Below, piece by piece: positions 9,006 to 18,395 of a stretch of DNA of 64,000 bases. The stretch is from Streptomyces plumbidurans (GTDB lineage: Bacteria > Actinomycetota > Actinomycetes > Streptomycetales > Streptomycetaceae): the NCBI RefSeq assembly GCF_019857225.1, contig NZ_JAFJSY010000008.1, positions 124,001 to 188,000 of the forward strand, given 5' to 3'. Below the pieces are notes generated by a model. That model saw nothing but the letters and a program-made list of their open reading frames with translations. It was not told where the DNA came from and did no database searches. A program made the position numbers and the translations under genes. Position 1 is the first letter of the stretch, and each line of letters begins with the position of its first letter.

Positions 9006-9728
9006 TCAGTCCTCCGCGGCCCTGATCACATAACCGACGCCACGCACCGTGCGGATCATCGACGGCCGCCCTTTGTCGATCTTCGCGCGCAGGCTGTACA
9101 CGTAGACCTCGACGAGATTGCCCTCCCCGTCGAACGAGGCGTTCCAGACGTGGTCGAGGATCTGCGCCTTGCTCAGCACCTGGTGGGGGTGGCCCAGCAG
9201 GAACCAGAGCAGGTCGAACTCCTTGGCGGTGAGCGGGACCGGGGTCCCGCCGCGCTGCACCTCGCGCGTCCGCTCGGCGGCCACGAGGTCGCCCAGCACC
9301 CGTACGGGTCCGTCGTCGTACGCCTCCTCGCCCGTCCCGGCGCGGCGCAGCAGTCCGCGCAGCCGGAGCATGACCTCCTCCAGCGAGAACGGCTTGGTCA
9401 CATAGTCGTCCGCGCCCGCCGACAGGCCGTCGATCCGGTGCTCCAGCGCGTCCCGCGCGGTGAGCATCAGCACGGGCACCTTCGCGTTCTCGCCCCGCAG
9501 ACGGCGCAGCACCTCGACCCCGTCCACGTCGGGAAGCATGCCGTCGAGGACGACGACGTGCGGCGCGCAGGCCCGGGTCACACGCAGCGCACCCCGGCCG
9601 TCCCCCGCCGTGAACGGCCGCCACCCCGCCTCGGCGACGGCCGCCGACAACAGCTCGGTGAGCTCGGGCTCGTCATCGACGATGAGCACACGAACCCCGG
9701 CCCCACGGGCCACAGCACTTGCTGACAT
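9006..9728 (-). CDS. OmpR/PhoB-family response regulator
   Basis: A two-domain DNA-binding regulator of 240 residues. The receiver domain has the acidic pair Asp18-Asp19, phospho-acceptor Asp62 (VVVLDGMLPD) and Lys112 (VTKPF). The C-terminal winged helix (about 150-237) ends with the family-typical IRTVRGVGYVIR. It is first in the operon with the histidine kinase at 7523-8965. Targets cannot be read here; autoregulation is usual for this class. Confidence 0.94.
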   Translation of the reverse strand: MSASAVARGAGVRVLIVDDEPELTELLSAAVAEAGWRPFTAGDGRGALRVTRACAPHVVVLDGMLPDVDGVEVLRRLRGENAKVPVLMLTARDALEHRIDGLSAGADDYVTKPFSLEEVMLRLRGLLRRAGTGEEAYDDGPVRVLGDLVAAERTREVQRGGTPVPLTAKEFDLLWFLLGHPHQVLSKAQILDHVWNASFDGEGNLVEVYVYSLRAKIDKGRPSMIRTVRGVGYVIRAAED

Positions 9729-9856
9729 GGGGCGACATTGCCATGCCGAACTGTGCGGGGACTGTGCTCGAATGGTGCGCTGCCGCAGTCGTCACCGGGC
9801 GCAATGTGGTCTACGGCCCGGCGCGGGGCGTACCGGACCGTGGATCAGTCTGGCGC

Positions 9857-10279
9857 TCAGCTCGACGCCCGGCCGCTGTCCTTCTGGGCGCCCCAGCCGT
9901 GCCAGCGCTCGACCTCGATCCAGGCGCTGACCCGGGCGCGTACCCGGTCGGGGTAGGGCTTGCCGGTGTAGTGGGTCGCGATGCGGTCGATGTCGGCGAG
10001 GCCCTGGTCGTCGTGCATCTCGGCGACCCGGCCGATGAGTGTGACGTGCGTGTACCAGTCGTCGCCGTCGAGGACGGTGAGCGTCACGCGGGGGTCGTTG
10101 CGCAGGTGCTTCAGGCGGACCCGGCCCTCGTCCAGGCTGATCAGGACGCGGCCGTCCTCCCATACGTACCAGGTGGGGGTGGAGACCGGTGCGCCGTCGG
10201 AACGCAGGGTGGCCATGATCGCCGGGTTGGGACGGGCGAGCAGTTCCTGCGCCTCGGGCGGAAGCGGCGGCTTGGACAT
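9857..10279 (-). CDS. PPOX-class probable F420-dependent oxidoreductase
   Basis: A 140-residue split-barrel protein of the pyridoxamine-oxidase-like superfamily. The opening LLARPNPAIMATLRSDGAPVSTPTWY is in two blocks typical of the actinobacterial F420-binding FDOR-B group (MATLRSDG, then PVSTPTWYVWEDG), followed by RVRLKHLRNDPRVTLTV. The GKPYPDR segment and a Trp-rich end also fit. AGGAGG sits nine bases before ATG 10279. Substrate is unknown; it could also bind haem or FMN, as some relatives do. Confidence 0.87.
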   Translation of the reverse strand: MSKPPLPPEAQELLARPNPAIMATLRSDGAPVSTPTWYVWEDGRVLISLDEGRVRLKHLRNDPRVTLTVLDGDDWYTHVTLIGRVAEMHDDQGLADIDRIATHYTGKPYPDRVRARVSAWIEVERWHGWGAQKDSGRASS

Positions 10280-10339
10280 GAACGGAACCTCCTGGTCGTG
10301 TGCTGCGAAGCAATCCTGCCAGTGCGGGACAGGTCACGG

Positions 10340-11878
10340 TCAGCTGGACAGCTTCTTGCGCAGGCCGGGCTTCGAGGCCTTCGTCCACACGGCCGGCAGG
10401 TCCCGTTCGTCCTCGGCGGCCACTGCCTGCTGCCAGCCGTAGAGCAGGCCCCAGGTGAAGCCGGGCTCCGCGGCGGCATGTGCGGACACGGCCAGCTTCC
10501 GCAGGGCGTCCCGGGCGACGACGGTGTCCTGGTGCTCCCCGAGCACCTTCTGCACGGACTTCACCCGCTCACCGAGCCGCTTCGCCGGCTTGCCGAGCAC
10601 CGAGCGCGCCGGTTCGGTGGCGTAACGGGTCTTCTTGGCCGCCTTGCGGGCCTCGTGGAGGGCGACGTCGCGTTCCTTGCCGGGCGAGAGTTCCAGCGCG
10701 CGGGCGATCCGGGCGGCGAGGCGGTCGTACTCCTTCAGGATCGCCTTGACCATCACCTTCTCCGGCGCGCGGGCGGCCTGGCGGCGCAGCGGCGGCCGGT
10801 TTGTGAGCGTGGCCAGGGAGTCCAGGAGGGCCAGGTACCGGGGTTTGTTCAGGGCCTCGAGGCTGCGCCGGTGCGCCTCGTCGGCTCGGGCGACGTTCCA
10901 TGCGCGCAAGCGGGCGGCGACGGGTCCGAGGACCAGCTCCGGGGGCAGGGCGTCGACCCGTGAGCCGATCCTCTTCACGAGCACTTCCTGGTCACGCTCC
11001 GCACCCAGCTCACCGCCCAGCCACTTGAGGTTGGCGCGGATCGGGTCGGTCACCTCGCGGTCCAAGACCGAGCGGTACGAGCGCAGGGTGCTGCGCAGCC
11101 GGCGGCAGGCGACGCGCATTTTGTGCACCGAGTCCGGCCGATGGCGGCGTACGGCGGGATCGAGGTTCACCAGGGCGCGCACCTGACGGTCCAGGTATCC
11201 GAGCACCTTGTCGCCGGCCGAGCCGGACACGACCTTCTCCGCGCGGGGAGCGGGTATGCGCGGTGCCTGGAGTCCCGTCGTCTCCAGGGCACGGGCCAGC
11301 TTGGAGGGACTGGCCGCCCGGTCGACGCCGCTCTTGGCCAGCGCCTTCTCCACGGCGTCCAGCAGCGCCGGATCGGTGCCCTCGGCGAGCTCGACCTCCA
11401 TCTCGGTCCAGGCGGCCAGGGTGGGTGTTCCGCTCAGGGACTGAGCCCGTACGCCGTCGACGGTCAGTTCGGCCAGGACCGTGCCGTCGGGGTCGACGAG
11501 CTGCCGGGTGGTGCGGGTGGACCGGATGCGCACGACCGGCCTCAGCTCCGCACCACGGGTGCGTGACAGCGCCAGCTCGCGCAGGTCGTCCGGGAGGCTG
11601 TCCGACAGCGGGGCCTGCACTTCCTCGCGGCTGTCGCCCGACAGGGGCAGCTTCAGGTGCCAGCCGGCGTCGGCTCCGCCCGTCCTGCGGCGCAGCGTGG
11701 CGGATGCTCCGGCCAGACGCAGGTCCGCGGTGTCGTGGTACACGGCGTCGAGCTCGTGGGTACCCGTCTGCACGACCGACGCGATGCCGCCCACGCCCGT
11801 GAGGTCCGGGAGCCACGAGTCGTCATCGGCCGACGGAGCGTCGTACTTGCGCTCTGTCTCACGCATGGACTGAGTCAT
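10340..11878 (-). CDS. CYTH-CHAD domain protein
   Basis: About 512 residues. The N-terminal half is a CYTH triphosphate-tunnel domain: ETERKYD gives the ExExK metal/phosphate motif, with LRRRTGG and WHLKLP strands following. The C-terminal half is a CHAD domain, a helical bundle rich in conserved His and Arg (HKMRVACRRLRSTLRSY, and later ARKAAKKTRYATE). The CHAD domain is known to bind inorganic polyphosphate and the CYTH fold handles triphosphates, so a role in polyphosphate metabolism is likely. ATG 11878 is chosen over 11866 because only it has a GAGGT sequence upstream. Confidence 0.92.
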   Translation of the reverse strand: MTQSMRETERKYDAPSADDDSWLPDLTGVGGIASVVQTGTHELDAVYHDTADLRLAGASATLRRRTGGADAGWHLKLPLSGDSREEVQAPLSDSLPDDLRELALSRTRGAELRPVVRIRSTRTTRQLVDPDGTVLAELTVDGVRAQSLSGTPTLAAWTEMEVELAEGTDPALLDAVEKALAKSGVDRAASPSKLARALETTGLQAPRIPAPRAEKVVSGSAGDKVLGYLDRQVRALVNLDPAVRRHRPDSVHKMRVACRRLRSTLRSYRSVLDREVTDPIRANLKWLGGELGAERDQEVLVKRIGSRVDALPPELVLGPVAARLRAWNVARADEAHRRSLEALNKPRYLALLDSLATLTNRPPLRRQAARAPEKVMVKAILKEYDRLAARIARALELSPGKERDVALHEARKAAKKTRYATEPARSVLGKPAKRLGERVKSVQKVLGEHQDTVVARDALRKLAVSAHAAAEPGFTWGLLYGWQQAVAAEDERDLPAVWTKASKPGLRKKLSS

Positions 11879-12100
11879 ACACCTCGCGTACACGCCTCAG
11901 CCGGACTCAAACACGCCGCGGTTTCCCTGCGCATATGACACCTGAACATGGCGGATGAATGAAACTCGACCCACGGCGACCAAAGTTCACCAGTGAGAGT
12001 TGAGAATCGTTCAGTTACCGGCGGTAATACCTTGCATTCACGCCACACCTACCCGTAGACAATGCTCCACAATCTGCATGACTCTGGGGGGAGTTGACAC

Positions 12101-13084
12101 ATGCAAGGCACGGTCGACGGGTTTCGCTATGGCGCGGTGACGCCGGTGGCGGCGTATCTCATAGCCTGCTTGGGGGGAGCACTGGGACTGCGCTGCATCG
12201 TCCGGTCCCTGCGCAACGATCAGTCGTGGAAGGCCGGTTGGCTGGCGTTGGGCGCCGCGGCCATCGGCAGCGGCATCTGGACGATGCACTTCATCGCCAT
12301 GCTGGGTTTCGAGGTGGCGGAGACCGGAATCCGCTACGACAGGGGGCTCACCCTGCTGAGCCTGGCCGTCGCCATCGTGGTGGTCGGCATCGGCGTGTTC
12401 ATCGTCGGCTACCGCGGTGCCGGCAAGATCACCCTGGCCGTCGCCGGTGTGATCACCGGTATCGGCGTGGCCGCCATGCACTACCTCGGTATGGCCGCGG
12501 TGCAGGTGAACGGGGACATCGAACTCGACACCTTCACCGTCATCCTGTCCGTCGTCATCGCGATCGTCGCCGCCACCGCCGCACTGTGGGCGGCGGTCAG
12601 CATCCGGGGCTTCATGGCGAGTCTCGGCGCCAGCCTGGTCATGGGCGTGGCGGTGTCCGGCATGCACTACACGGCCATGGCCGCCGTCAGCGTCCATGTG
12701 CACGGCACAGGCGACGGATCCTTCTCCGGGGACTCCCCCGGTTCGCTGCTGTTCCCCATGCTCGTGGGACCGGCCGCGTTCCTGCTGCTGGCCGGAGTGG
12801 TGGTCATGTTCGACCCGCTCCTGGTGCTGGGCGACGGCGAGTGGAACGAGTCGCAGGCCAAGTCCGGTACACGGCAGGGGACTTCTGCGGCCGACGATAT
12901 CCAGGAGCCAGCGCCTCAGCACAGCAACGCACTGCTCGGCGGTCCGGTGATCGCGGCCCGCCCCCGACAGGAACAGGCCTACCCGCGACAGGAACAGGCC
13001 TACCCGCGACAGGACCAGTACCCAACCGCCCCGCAGCCGCCCACGCCGCAGTGGGCCCCGCCGCCCACCAGCCAGGACTGGTGA
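12101..13084 (+). CDS. MHYT-domain integral membrane sensor-like protein
   Basis: A 327-residue membrane protein with three MHYT-type units: WTMHFIAM, AAMHYLGMA and SGMHYTAMA. These place Met and His at the outer membrane face, where a metal site sensing oxygen, CO or NO has been proposed for the family. About seven membrane segments are present. Unlike many MHYT proteins it carries no diguanylate cyclase or kinase domain; after the last membrane segment comes a soluble, Pro/Gln-rich tail with a heptapeptide repeat (RQEQAYP). ATG 12101 has GGGGGAG seven bases upstream. The next gene starts 49 bases downstream on the same strand. Confidence 0.92.
   Translation: MQGTVDGFRYGAVTPVAAYLIACLGGALGLRCIVRSLRNDQSWKAGWLALGAAAIGSGIWTMHFIAMLGFEVAETGIRYDRGLTLLSLAVAIVVVGIGVFIVGYRGAGKITLAVAGVITGIGVAAMHYLGMAAVQVNGDIELDTFTVILSVVIAIVAATAALWAAVSIRGFMASLGASLVMGVAVSGMHYTAMAAVSVHVHGTGDGSFSGDSPGSLLFPMLVGPAAFLLLAGVVVMFDPLLVLGDGEWNESQAKSGTRQGTSAADDIQEPAPQHSNALLGGPVIAARPRQEQAYPRQEQAYPRQDQYPTAPQPPTPQWAPPPTSQDW
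12965..13022. repeat. 21-bp in-frame tandem repeat, about 2.8 copies
   Basis: The unit CGACAGGAACAGGCCTACCCG runs at 12965-12985 and 12986-13006, then a diverged partial copy follows. It encodes repeated RQEQAYP in the cytoplasmic tail of the MHYT protein. Because the unit is a multiple of three, copy number can vary without frameshift. Confidence 0.9.
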
Positions 13085-13133
13085 TCCGCAGTCCCCTTCT
13101 CCGCGCCAACTTGATCGTTGTTACGGTTCACCG

Positions 13134-14639
13134 GTGTCTGACTCCTCACGCGATACCGCCGAAGGCGCCGGCTGGGGCACAGCCGAGCGCGGCGCCTACA
13201 AGCAACTCATGCCGCCCAGGGTCGAGAAGGTCTCCTGGCTCAGCCCCAGGACGCTGTGGGCCGCCCGCAACGGCGTGCTGGCCTCCTGGTTCGGGGACCC
13301 CACCGGCCGCACCCGCAGCCGGTGGGTGGCCCAGCGCGAGGCCGCCGGGGCGCCCGCCGACAAGGTGATCCGGCGTACCGACCAGGACCGGTTCTCCTTC
13401 ATGGTCATCGGTGACACCGGAGAGGGCGACGACCCGCAATACGCCGTCGTGCCGGGCTTTCTGAAGGTCAGTCAGGACACGGACTTCGCCGTCGTCGCGA
13501 GCGACGTCATCTATCCGGTGGGCAGCGCGGACGACTACGGCACCAACTTCTTCCGCCCGTACCAGGACTACCGGGCGCCGATCTACGCCATACCCGGCAA
13601 CCACGACTGGTACGAGGGCCTCGGCGCGTTCATGCGCGTCTTCTGCGATGACGCCCCGCCGCTCGCCCCGGAACCGGCGCCGCGCCCGCTGTCCCGGGCC
13701 TGGATACGCAACCTCCTGTGGCACCGCCCGCGTCCGACGGACGGTCAACACCTCGACCAGGCGCGGCAGTTGCGCTCGGCCCCGGCCCAACAGGCCGTCC
13801 AGCCGGGCCCGTACTGGGCCGTCGACGCCGGACCGCTGCGGATCATAGGTATCGACACCGGTCTGCTCGGCACGATCGACGCCGAACAGGGCGCCTGGCT
13901 GCGCGAGGTGTCCCAGGGCCCCCGCCCCAAGATTCTGATCACGGGCTCGCCCCTGTACGTCGACGGGGAGCACCACCCGTGCACCATCGAGGGCGACCAC
14001 GGCACCGTCGACGACATCGTCCGCGACCCCGACCACCACTACGTGGCGGCGATAGGCGGCGACATCCACAACTACCAGCGCTATCCGGTCCAGGTGGACG
14101 GCCGCACGATCCAGTACGTCGTGGCGGGCGGCGGCGGGGCGTTCATGCACGCCACCCACACCATCCCCCGCATCGACATCGCGAACGTCACCGAGAAGGA
14201 CTTCCGCTGCTATCCGCTGCGCGGCGACTCCCTCGCCTTCTACAGCGGGCTCTACGGCCGCCGACTGCGGCTGCGGCGTCTGTTCGCCCTCTCCGAGGCC
14301 GAGGCGATGGCCGTGATCGCCGAGCGGCTCGGCATCCCGTCCACCCGTACCCCGGGCGAACCGGTGCGCGTCACCCGCCGCGCCCGTATCGTGGCCTCTC
14401 TGCTCGGCGCGGGCGGCCGCCCCGACCGCACCTCACGCTTCCGCCTGCCGGTCCGCAAGATCTACACACAGCTGTTCTCGCCGAGTTCGGCGACCTACAG
14501 CCCGCCCTTCTTCAAGTGCTTCCTGCGGCTGGACGTCACCCCGGAGGCCGTCCGGCTCCGCTGTTTCGCGGCCACCGGCAACCGCGCCCAGGAGATCGAC
14601 CCCCCGGTCGAGGACGAGGTGGCCATACCCCTGGCCTGA
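13134..14639 (+). CDS. Calcineurin-like metallophosphoesterase
   Basis: A 501-residue phosphoesterase with the dimetal motifs in order: MVIGDTGEG (about 88-96), a SDVIYPVG segment replacing the usual GDxxY, IPGNHDWYEG (about 145-154), ITGSP, and GGDIHNYQRY near 305-314. A long C-terminal beta-rich part (ITYTQLF-type end) follows. No signal peptide or membrane anchor is evident. The GTG at 13134 has no good ribosome site, so a leaderless start or translation coupled to the MHYT gene 49 bases upstream is possible. Substrate unknown. Confidence 0.85.
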   Translation: MSDSSRDTAEGAGWGTAERGAYKQLMPPRVEKVSWLSPRTLWAARNGVLASWFGDPTGRTRSRWVAQREAAGAPADKVIRRTDQDRFSFMVIGDTGEGDDPQYAVVPGFLKVSQDTDFAVVASDVIYPVGSADDYGTNFFRPYQDYRAPIYAIPGNHDWYEGLGAFMRVFCDDAPPLAPEPAPRPLSRAWIRNLLWHRPRPTDGQHLDQARQLRSAPAQQAVQPGPYWAVDAGPLRIIGIDTGLLGTIDAEQGAWLREVSQGPRPKILITGSPLYVDGEHHPCTIEGDHGTVDDIVRDPDHHYVAAIGGDIHNYQRYPVQVDGRTIQYVVAGGGGAFMHATHTIPRIDIANVTEKDFRCYPLRGDSLAFYSGLYGRRLRLRRLFALSEAEAMAVIAERLGIPSTRTPGEPVRVTRRARIVASLLGAGGRPDRTSRFRLPVRKIYTQLFSPSSATYSPPFFKCFLRLDVTPEAVRLRCFAATGNRAQEIDPPVEDEVAIPLA

Positions 14640-14723
14640 GCACCCGCTGACCAGGGAACACCACCGGGCGCGGCGCAGTTTGCACCTCCGTACACCTTGG
14701 AACGATCAATGACGGAGGGGCCC

Positions 14724-15755
14724 ATGCCGCCGACCTCACGCCCCCTGCGCAAGCTGGGCTTCCTGACCATCGGGCTGTTCGACGAGGCCGATCCGCGCCG
14801 GGGACACGAGTCCACGCTGGAGATCATCGAGCTGGGCGAGCGGCTCGGTTTCGACAGCGCGTGGCTGCGCCACCGCCATCTCCAGTACGGCATCTCCTCC
14901 CCCGTCGCCGTCATGGCGGCGGCCTCGCAGCGCACCAGCCGTATCGAGCTCGGCACAGCAGTCATCCCCCTCGGCTGGGAGAACCCGCTGCGGCTGGCCG
15001 AGGACCTGGCCACGGTGGACGTCCTGTCCGGCGGACGCGTCAACCCAGGTGTCAGCGTGGGCCCGCCGATGCACTACGAGCAGGTCAAGGAGGCGCTGTA
15101 CCCGGACACCGCCGACGCCGAGGACTTCTCCTACGAGCGGGTGCGGCGCCTGCTGGCCTTCGTACGGGGCGAGAGCGCCACCCGCTTCAGCGGCGTCGAG
15201 GGCTTCGAAACGTTCTCCGACCACGTGCAGCCGCACTCCCCCGGTCTGGGACGCCGGATGTGGTACGGCGGCGGCAGCCTGGGCTCGGCGCGCTGGGCGG
15301 GCGAGCAGGGCATGAACTTCCTGGTCAGCAGTGTCGTCAAGGCGGAAGGGGCCGAAGGGCCGGACTTCGACTTCGCGGAGATCCAGCTCTCGCACATCCG
15401 CGCCTTCCGCGCCCACCACCCCGACGGCGAGAACGCCCGCGTCTCCCAGGGCCTGGTCGTCATCCCCACCGACTCCGCCACCCCCGAACAGCGCGCCAGG
15501 TACGAGGAGTACGCGGCCAAGCGCACCCCCCGTACGACGTCACCGCAGGGCCCGGCCCGTCTGCTGTTCGCACCGGACATCGTCGGCACCTCCGAGGAGA
15601 TCGCCGAACGCCTCCGCGCACACGCCGCGTTCCGCGAGGTCGACGAGGTCGCGTTCGCCCTGCCGTTCACCTTCGAGCACGAGGACTACGTGCAGATCCT
15701 CACCGACATGGCCACGAAGCTCGGTCCGGCGCTGGGCTGGCGGACGTCGAACTGA
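14724..15755 (+). CDS. LLM-class flavin-dependent oxidoreductase
   Basis: A luciferase-like TIM-barrel oxidoreductase, about 343 residues. The N-terminal strand KLGFLTIGLFDE, the IELGERLGFDSAWLRHRH block and IELGTAVIPLGWENPLRLAEDLATVD are hallmarks of the family; a GGGSLGSARWAGEQGMNFLVS block forms the flavin phosphate site (given here as GGGSLGSARWAGEQG then MNFLVS). Either FMN or F420 could be used. Start ATG 14724 is chosen because GGAGGGG precedes it at ideal spacing; ATG 14709 and TTG 14697 are poorer. It converges with the TauD-like gene, the two stops being 2 bases apart. Confidence 0.88.
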   Translation: MPPTSRPLRKLGFLTIGLFDEADPRRGHESTLEIIELGERLGFDSAWLRHRHLQYGISSPVAVMAAASQRTSRIELGTAVIPLGWENPLRLAEDLATVDVLSGGRVNPGVSVGPPMHYEQVKEALYPDTADAEDFSYERVRRLLAFVRGESATRFSGVEGFETFSDHVQPHSPGLGRRMWYGGGSLGSARWAGEQGMNFLVSSVVKAEGAEGPDFDFAEIQLSHIRAFRAHHPDGENARVSQGLVVIPTDSATPEQRARYEEYAAKRTPRTTSPQGPARLLFAPDIVGTSEEIAERLRAHAAFREVDEVAFALPFTFEHEDYVQILTDMATKLGPALGWRTSN

Positions 15756-15757
15756 CG

Positions 15758-16732
15758 TCACCAGCGCCCGGGTCGGGTTCCCACGACCGGCTCCGAGGGC
15801 CTGCCGTCCACGCCGACCGGGATGTCGCCCGTGAGCATCACGCGGTGCATGATCCGCGGAAAGTCCAGGTGCGCGTTGTCGCTGGGCGCGAGGTGAATGG
15901 TGGCGCGGTTGTCCCAGAAGGCCACGCTGCCCGGCTCCCAGCGGAAGCGCACCGTGTACTCGGGTCTGACCGCCTGCTCCAGCAGCATGTCGAGCAGGGC
16001 CCGGCTCTCGGGGCGGGAGACGCCAGTGATCTGCTCCAGGTAGTAGCCGTTGACGAACAGCACCCGCTCCCCCGTCTCCGGGTGGACCCGGACCAGCGGG
16101 TGCACCGAGGCGACCTGGTGGTCCAGCAGATGCCGTAGATACGAGTCGTCGCCGGGCCGTGGCTGGTAGCCGACGCCGAGCCGGTGCTCGGCCCGCAGTC
16201 CGTCGACGAACTCCCGTACCGGAGCGGACAGTCCGGCGTAGGCGGCGGCGAGATTGGACCAGGTGGTGTCGCCGCCGTAGGGCGGTACCGTCTCGGCGCG
16301 CAGGATCGTCGCCGCCGGTGGGTCGATGCGGGCGCCGTGGTCGCAGTGCCAGCCGCGCAGCAGCGTGTGCCGCCGGCGCTGCAGCCACTCCTCGTGCTCC
16401 ATGCCGAACTTCCCACCCAGCTCCAGCCGGTCGGCGGTCGTCTCGACCTCGGGGAAGTCCGGCGGCGAGGCACTGCCCCGCTTGCCGAGCACGACGGTCT
16501 CGCCGAACCGCCGCGCGAACGCCACATGCCCCGCATGGTCGAGCCGCTGCCCGCGGAAGAACACCACCTTCCAGCGCAGCACCGCCGCCCGGATCGCGGC
16601 GACCACGGCATCATCCAGGTCACCGGCCAGATCGACTCCCGTGATCTCCGCCCCGATGTGCCCGGCGACCGGTCGCACCCCGATGCCCGCGGCCCGCGCG
16701 GCGTCCGTCACCGTGTCCCGCTCCGTCGTCAT
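15758..16732 (-). CDS. TauD/TfdA-family Fe(II)/2-oxoglutarate dioxygenase
   Basis: A 324-residue non-haem iron dioxygenase. The facial triad is visible as His129 and Asp131 (GWHCDHG) and His280 (WDNRATIH). The N-terminal GAEITGVDLA and VVFFRGQ blocks are typical of taurine/alkylsulfatase-type members, and a terminal Arg near the end (FPRIMHRV region) would bind 2-oxoglutarate. ATG 16732 with GGAG just upstream is preferred to a longer reading from 16780. The neighbouring convergent LLM gene suggests sulfur or aromatic compound use, but substrate is not determinable. Confidence 0.9.
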   Translation of the reverse strand: MTTERDTVTDAARAAGIGVRPVAGHIGAEITGVDLAGDLDDAVVAAIRAAVLRWKVVFFRGQRLDHAGHVAFARRFGETVVLGKRGSASPPDFPEVETTADRLELGGKFGMEHEEWLQRRRHTLLRGWHCDHGARIDPPAATILRAETVPPYGGDTTWSNLAAAYAGLSAPVREFVDGLRAEHRLGVGYQPRPGDDSYLRHLLDHQVASVHPLVRVHPETGERVLFVNGYYLEQITGVSRPESRALLDMLLEQAVRPEYTVRFRWEPGSVAFWDNRATIHLAPSDNAHLDFPRIMHRVMLTGDIPVGVDGRPSEPVVGTRPGRW

Positions 16733-16835
16733 ACCCGCTCCGATGCTCGCCCCGACGGGCACCCCCACCCGGTTGATCACAACTCACACTATCCGTGAGG
16801 CTGGGGGTACGGCACAGTCGAGGAAAGGTCCCACG

Positions 16836-17666
16836 GTGATCAGCATCCCGGCACACCAGCTCAACGACGGCACGACGCTGCCCGCCCTCGGCCTGGGCAC
16901 CTGGCCGATGAGCGACGAGGAGGCGGAGGGCGCCGTGTCCGAGGCCCTGGAGGCGGGCTACCGCCTGGTCGACACGGCCACCAACTACCGCAACGAGTCC
17001 GGCGTGGGCCGGGGTGTCGCCCGCAGCGGCGTCGGCCGCGAGGGGATCGTGCTGACGACGAAGCTCCCGGGCCGCCACCACGGCTACGAGGAGACCCTCG
17101 CCTCCTTCGAGGAGTCCCGCAATCGGCTCGGCGTGGAGTACGTCGACCTGTATCTGATCCACTGGCCGCTGCCCCGCGTCGACAAGTACGTCGACTCCTG
17201 GCGGGCCATGATCAAGCTCCGCGAGGAGGGCCTGGTCCGCTCCATCGGCGTCTCCAACTTCACCGCCGAGCACATCGAGCGGCTGGAGAAGGAGACCGGG
17301 GTGCTGCCGTCCGTCAACCAGATCGAGCTGCACCCCCTCTTCCCGCAGGAGGAGCTGCGCGCCTTCCACGCCGCCAAGGGCATTCTCACGGAGAGCTGGA
17401 GCCCCCTCGGGCGCGGCAGCAGTTTGTTGCAGGACCCCACCCTCGTCGCCGTCGCCGAGTCCCTCGGCGTCACTCCCGGGCAGGTCGTCCTGCGCTGGCA
17501 CACCCAGCTGGGCGCGGTCCCCATCCCCAAGTCCTCCGACCCCGAACGACAGCGGCAGAATCTCGACGTCTTCGGCTTCGAACTGGACGCCTCCCAGCTC
17601 GACGCGATCGCCGACCGGCCCCACCGGCGCATCGGCGGGGACCCCGAGGTGCACGAGGAGTTCTGA
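16836..17666 (+). CDS. Aldo/keto reductase
   Basis: NADPH-dependent carbonyl reductase of the AKR5-like group, 276 residues. Catalytic tetrad is visible: Asp and Tyr in LVDTATNYRNE, Lys in LTTKLPG, His in YLIHWPLP. The cofactor loop IPKSSDPERQRQN near the C-terminus matches 2,5-diketo-gluconate reductase relatives. GTG 16836 has GAGGAAAGG seven bases upstream and sets the start; no family sequence precedes it. Confidence 0.93.
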   Translation: MISIPAHQLNDGTTLPALGLGTWPMSDEEAEGAVSEALEAGYRLVDTATNYRNESGVGRGVARSGVGREGIVLTTKLPGRHHGYEETLASFEESRNRLGVEYVDLYLIHWPLPRVDKYVDSWRAMIKLREEGLVRSIGVSNFTAEHIERLEKETGVLPSVNQIELHPLFPQEELRAFHAAKGILTESWSPLGRGSSLLQDPTLVAVAESLGVTPGQVVLRWHTQLGAVPIPKSSDPERQRQNLDVFGFELDASQLDAIADRPHRRIGGDPEVHEEF

Positions 17667-17722
17667 GGCGCCTGACCGGGTACTCGGCCACCCACGGCAC
17701 AGGTTCACGGAAGGAGCCGGAG

Positions 17723-18334
17723 GTGGCCGAGCGGAACGGGCTGCGGGACTACCACCACAAGCGCGACTTCGGACGGACGGGCGAACCGCGAGGGCAGGCG
17801 TCCGGCACGGACGCCGAGCCCCGGTTCGTCGTGCAGATCCACGACGCCAGCACCATGCATTTCGACTTCCGGCTCCAGGTCGGGGACGTACTGAAGTCGT
17901 GGTCCGTCCCCAAGGGCCCCTCCGACGACCCGCACGACAAACGGCTCGCCGTGCCCACGGAGGATCATCCGCTGGAGTACGAGGAGTTCGAGGGTGTGAT
18001 CCCCGAGGGCGAGTACGGCGGCGGCACGGTGATCGTGTGGGACCACGGCGTATACGAGCCGCTGAGCCACGACCGGAAGGGGCGCTCCGTCGACTTCGAG
18101 GAGTCCCTGGAACACGGACACGCACGCTTCCGGCTCAAGGGCTCCAAGCTCCACGGCGAGTACGCCCTGACCCGCTTCCGCGGCGAGCAGGACGAGGGCA
18201 GGGAGGCCTGGCTGCTGGTGAAGGCCGGCGGCGCGGGGTCGGGCGGCCACGGCACCCCGGACCCGCGCCGGGCCCGCTCGGTGACCAGCGGCCGCACGCT
18301 CGCCCAGGTGGCCGCTGACGACGGGGAGGGGTGA
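17723..18334 (+). CDS. LigD-type 3'-phosphoesterase (DNA end processing)
   Basis: A stand-alone 203-residue copy of the phosphoesterase domain found at the N-terminus of many bacterial LigD proteins. It removes 3' phosphates and ribonucleotides from DNA ends. Active-site blocks are present: FVVQIHDASTMHFDFRL (metal-binding His and Asp), SWSVPKGPS, DHPLEYEEFEGVIPEGEYGGG in two parts (DHPLEYEEFEG, IPEGEYGGG), and HGEYALTRFRG. GTG 17723 has AAGGAG six bases upstream. No Ku or polymerase gene is adjacent; a separate ATP-dependent ligase lies 8.2 kb away at 26561. Confidence 0.93.
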   Translation: MAERNGLRDYHHKRDFGRTGEPRGQASGTDAEPRFVVQIHDASTMHFDFRLQVGDVLKSWSVPKGPSDDPHDKRLAVPTEDHPLEYEEFEGVIPEGEYGGGTVIVWDHGVYEPLSHDRKGRSVDFEESLEHGHARFRLKGSKLHGEYALTRFRGEQDEGREAWLLVKAGGAGSGGHGTPDPRRARSVTSGRTLAQVAADDGEG

Positions 18335-18356
18335 GCGCCCGCGGCGCACGGTGAGA

Positions 18357-18388
18357 GGGGAGGAGGAGTCGTTGCGGCCCTCCTCCCC
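18357..18388. terminator. Bidirectional terminator hairpin
   Basis: GGGGAGGAGG (18357-18366) and CCTCCTCCCC (18379-18388) form a perfect 10-bp stem between two convergent genes, the phosphoesterase and the peroxiredoxin. There is no T-run, as is common in Streptomyces. Confidence 0.65.
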
Positions 18389-18395
18389 CGGGCCG

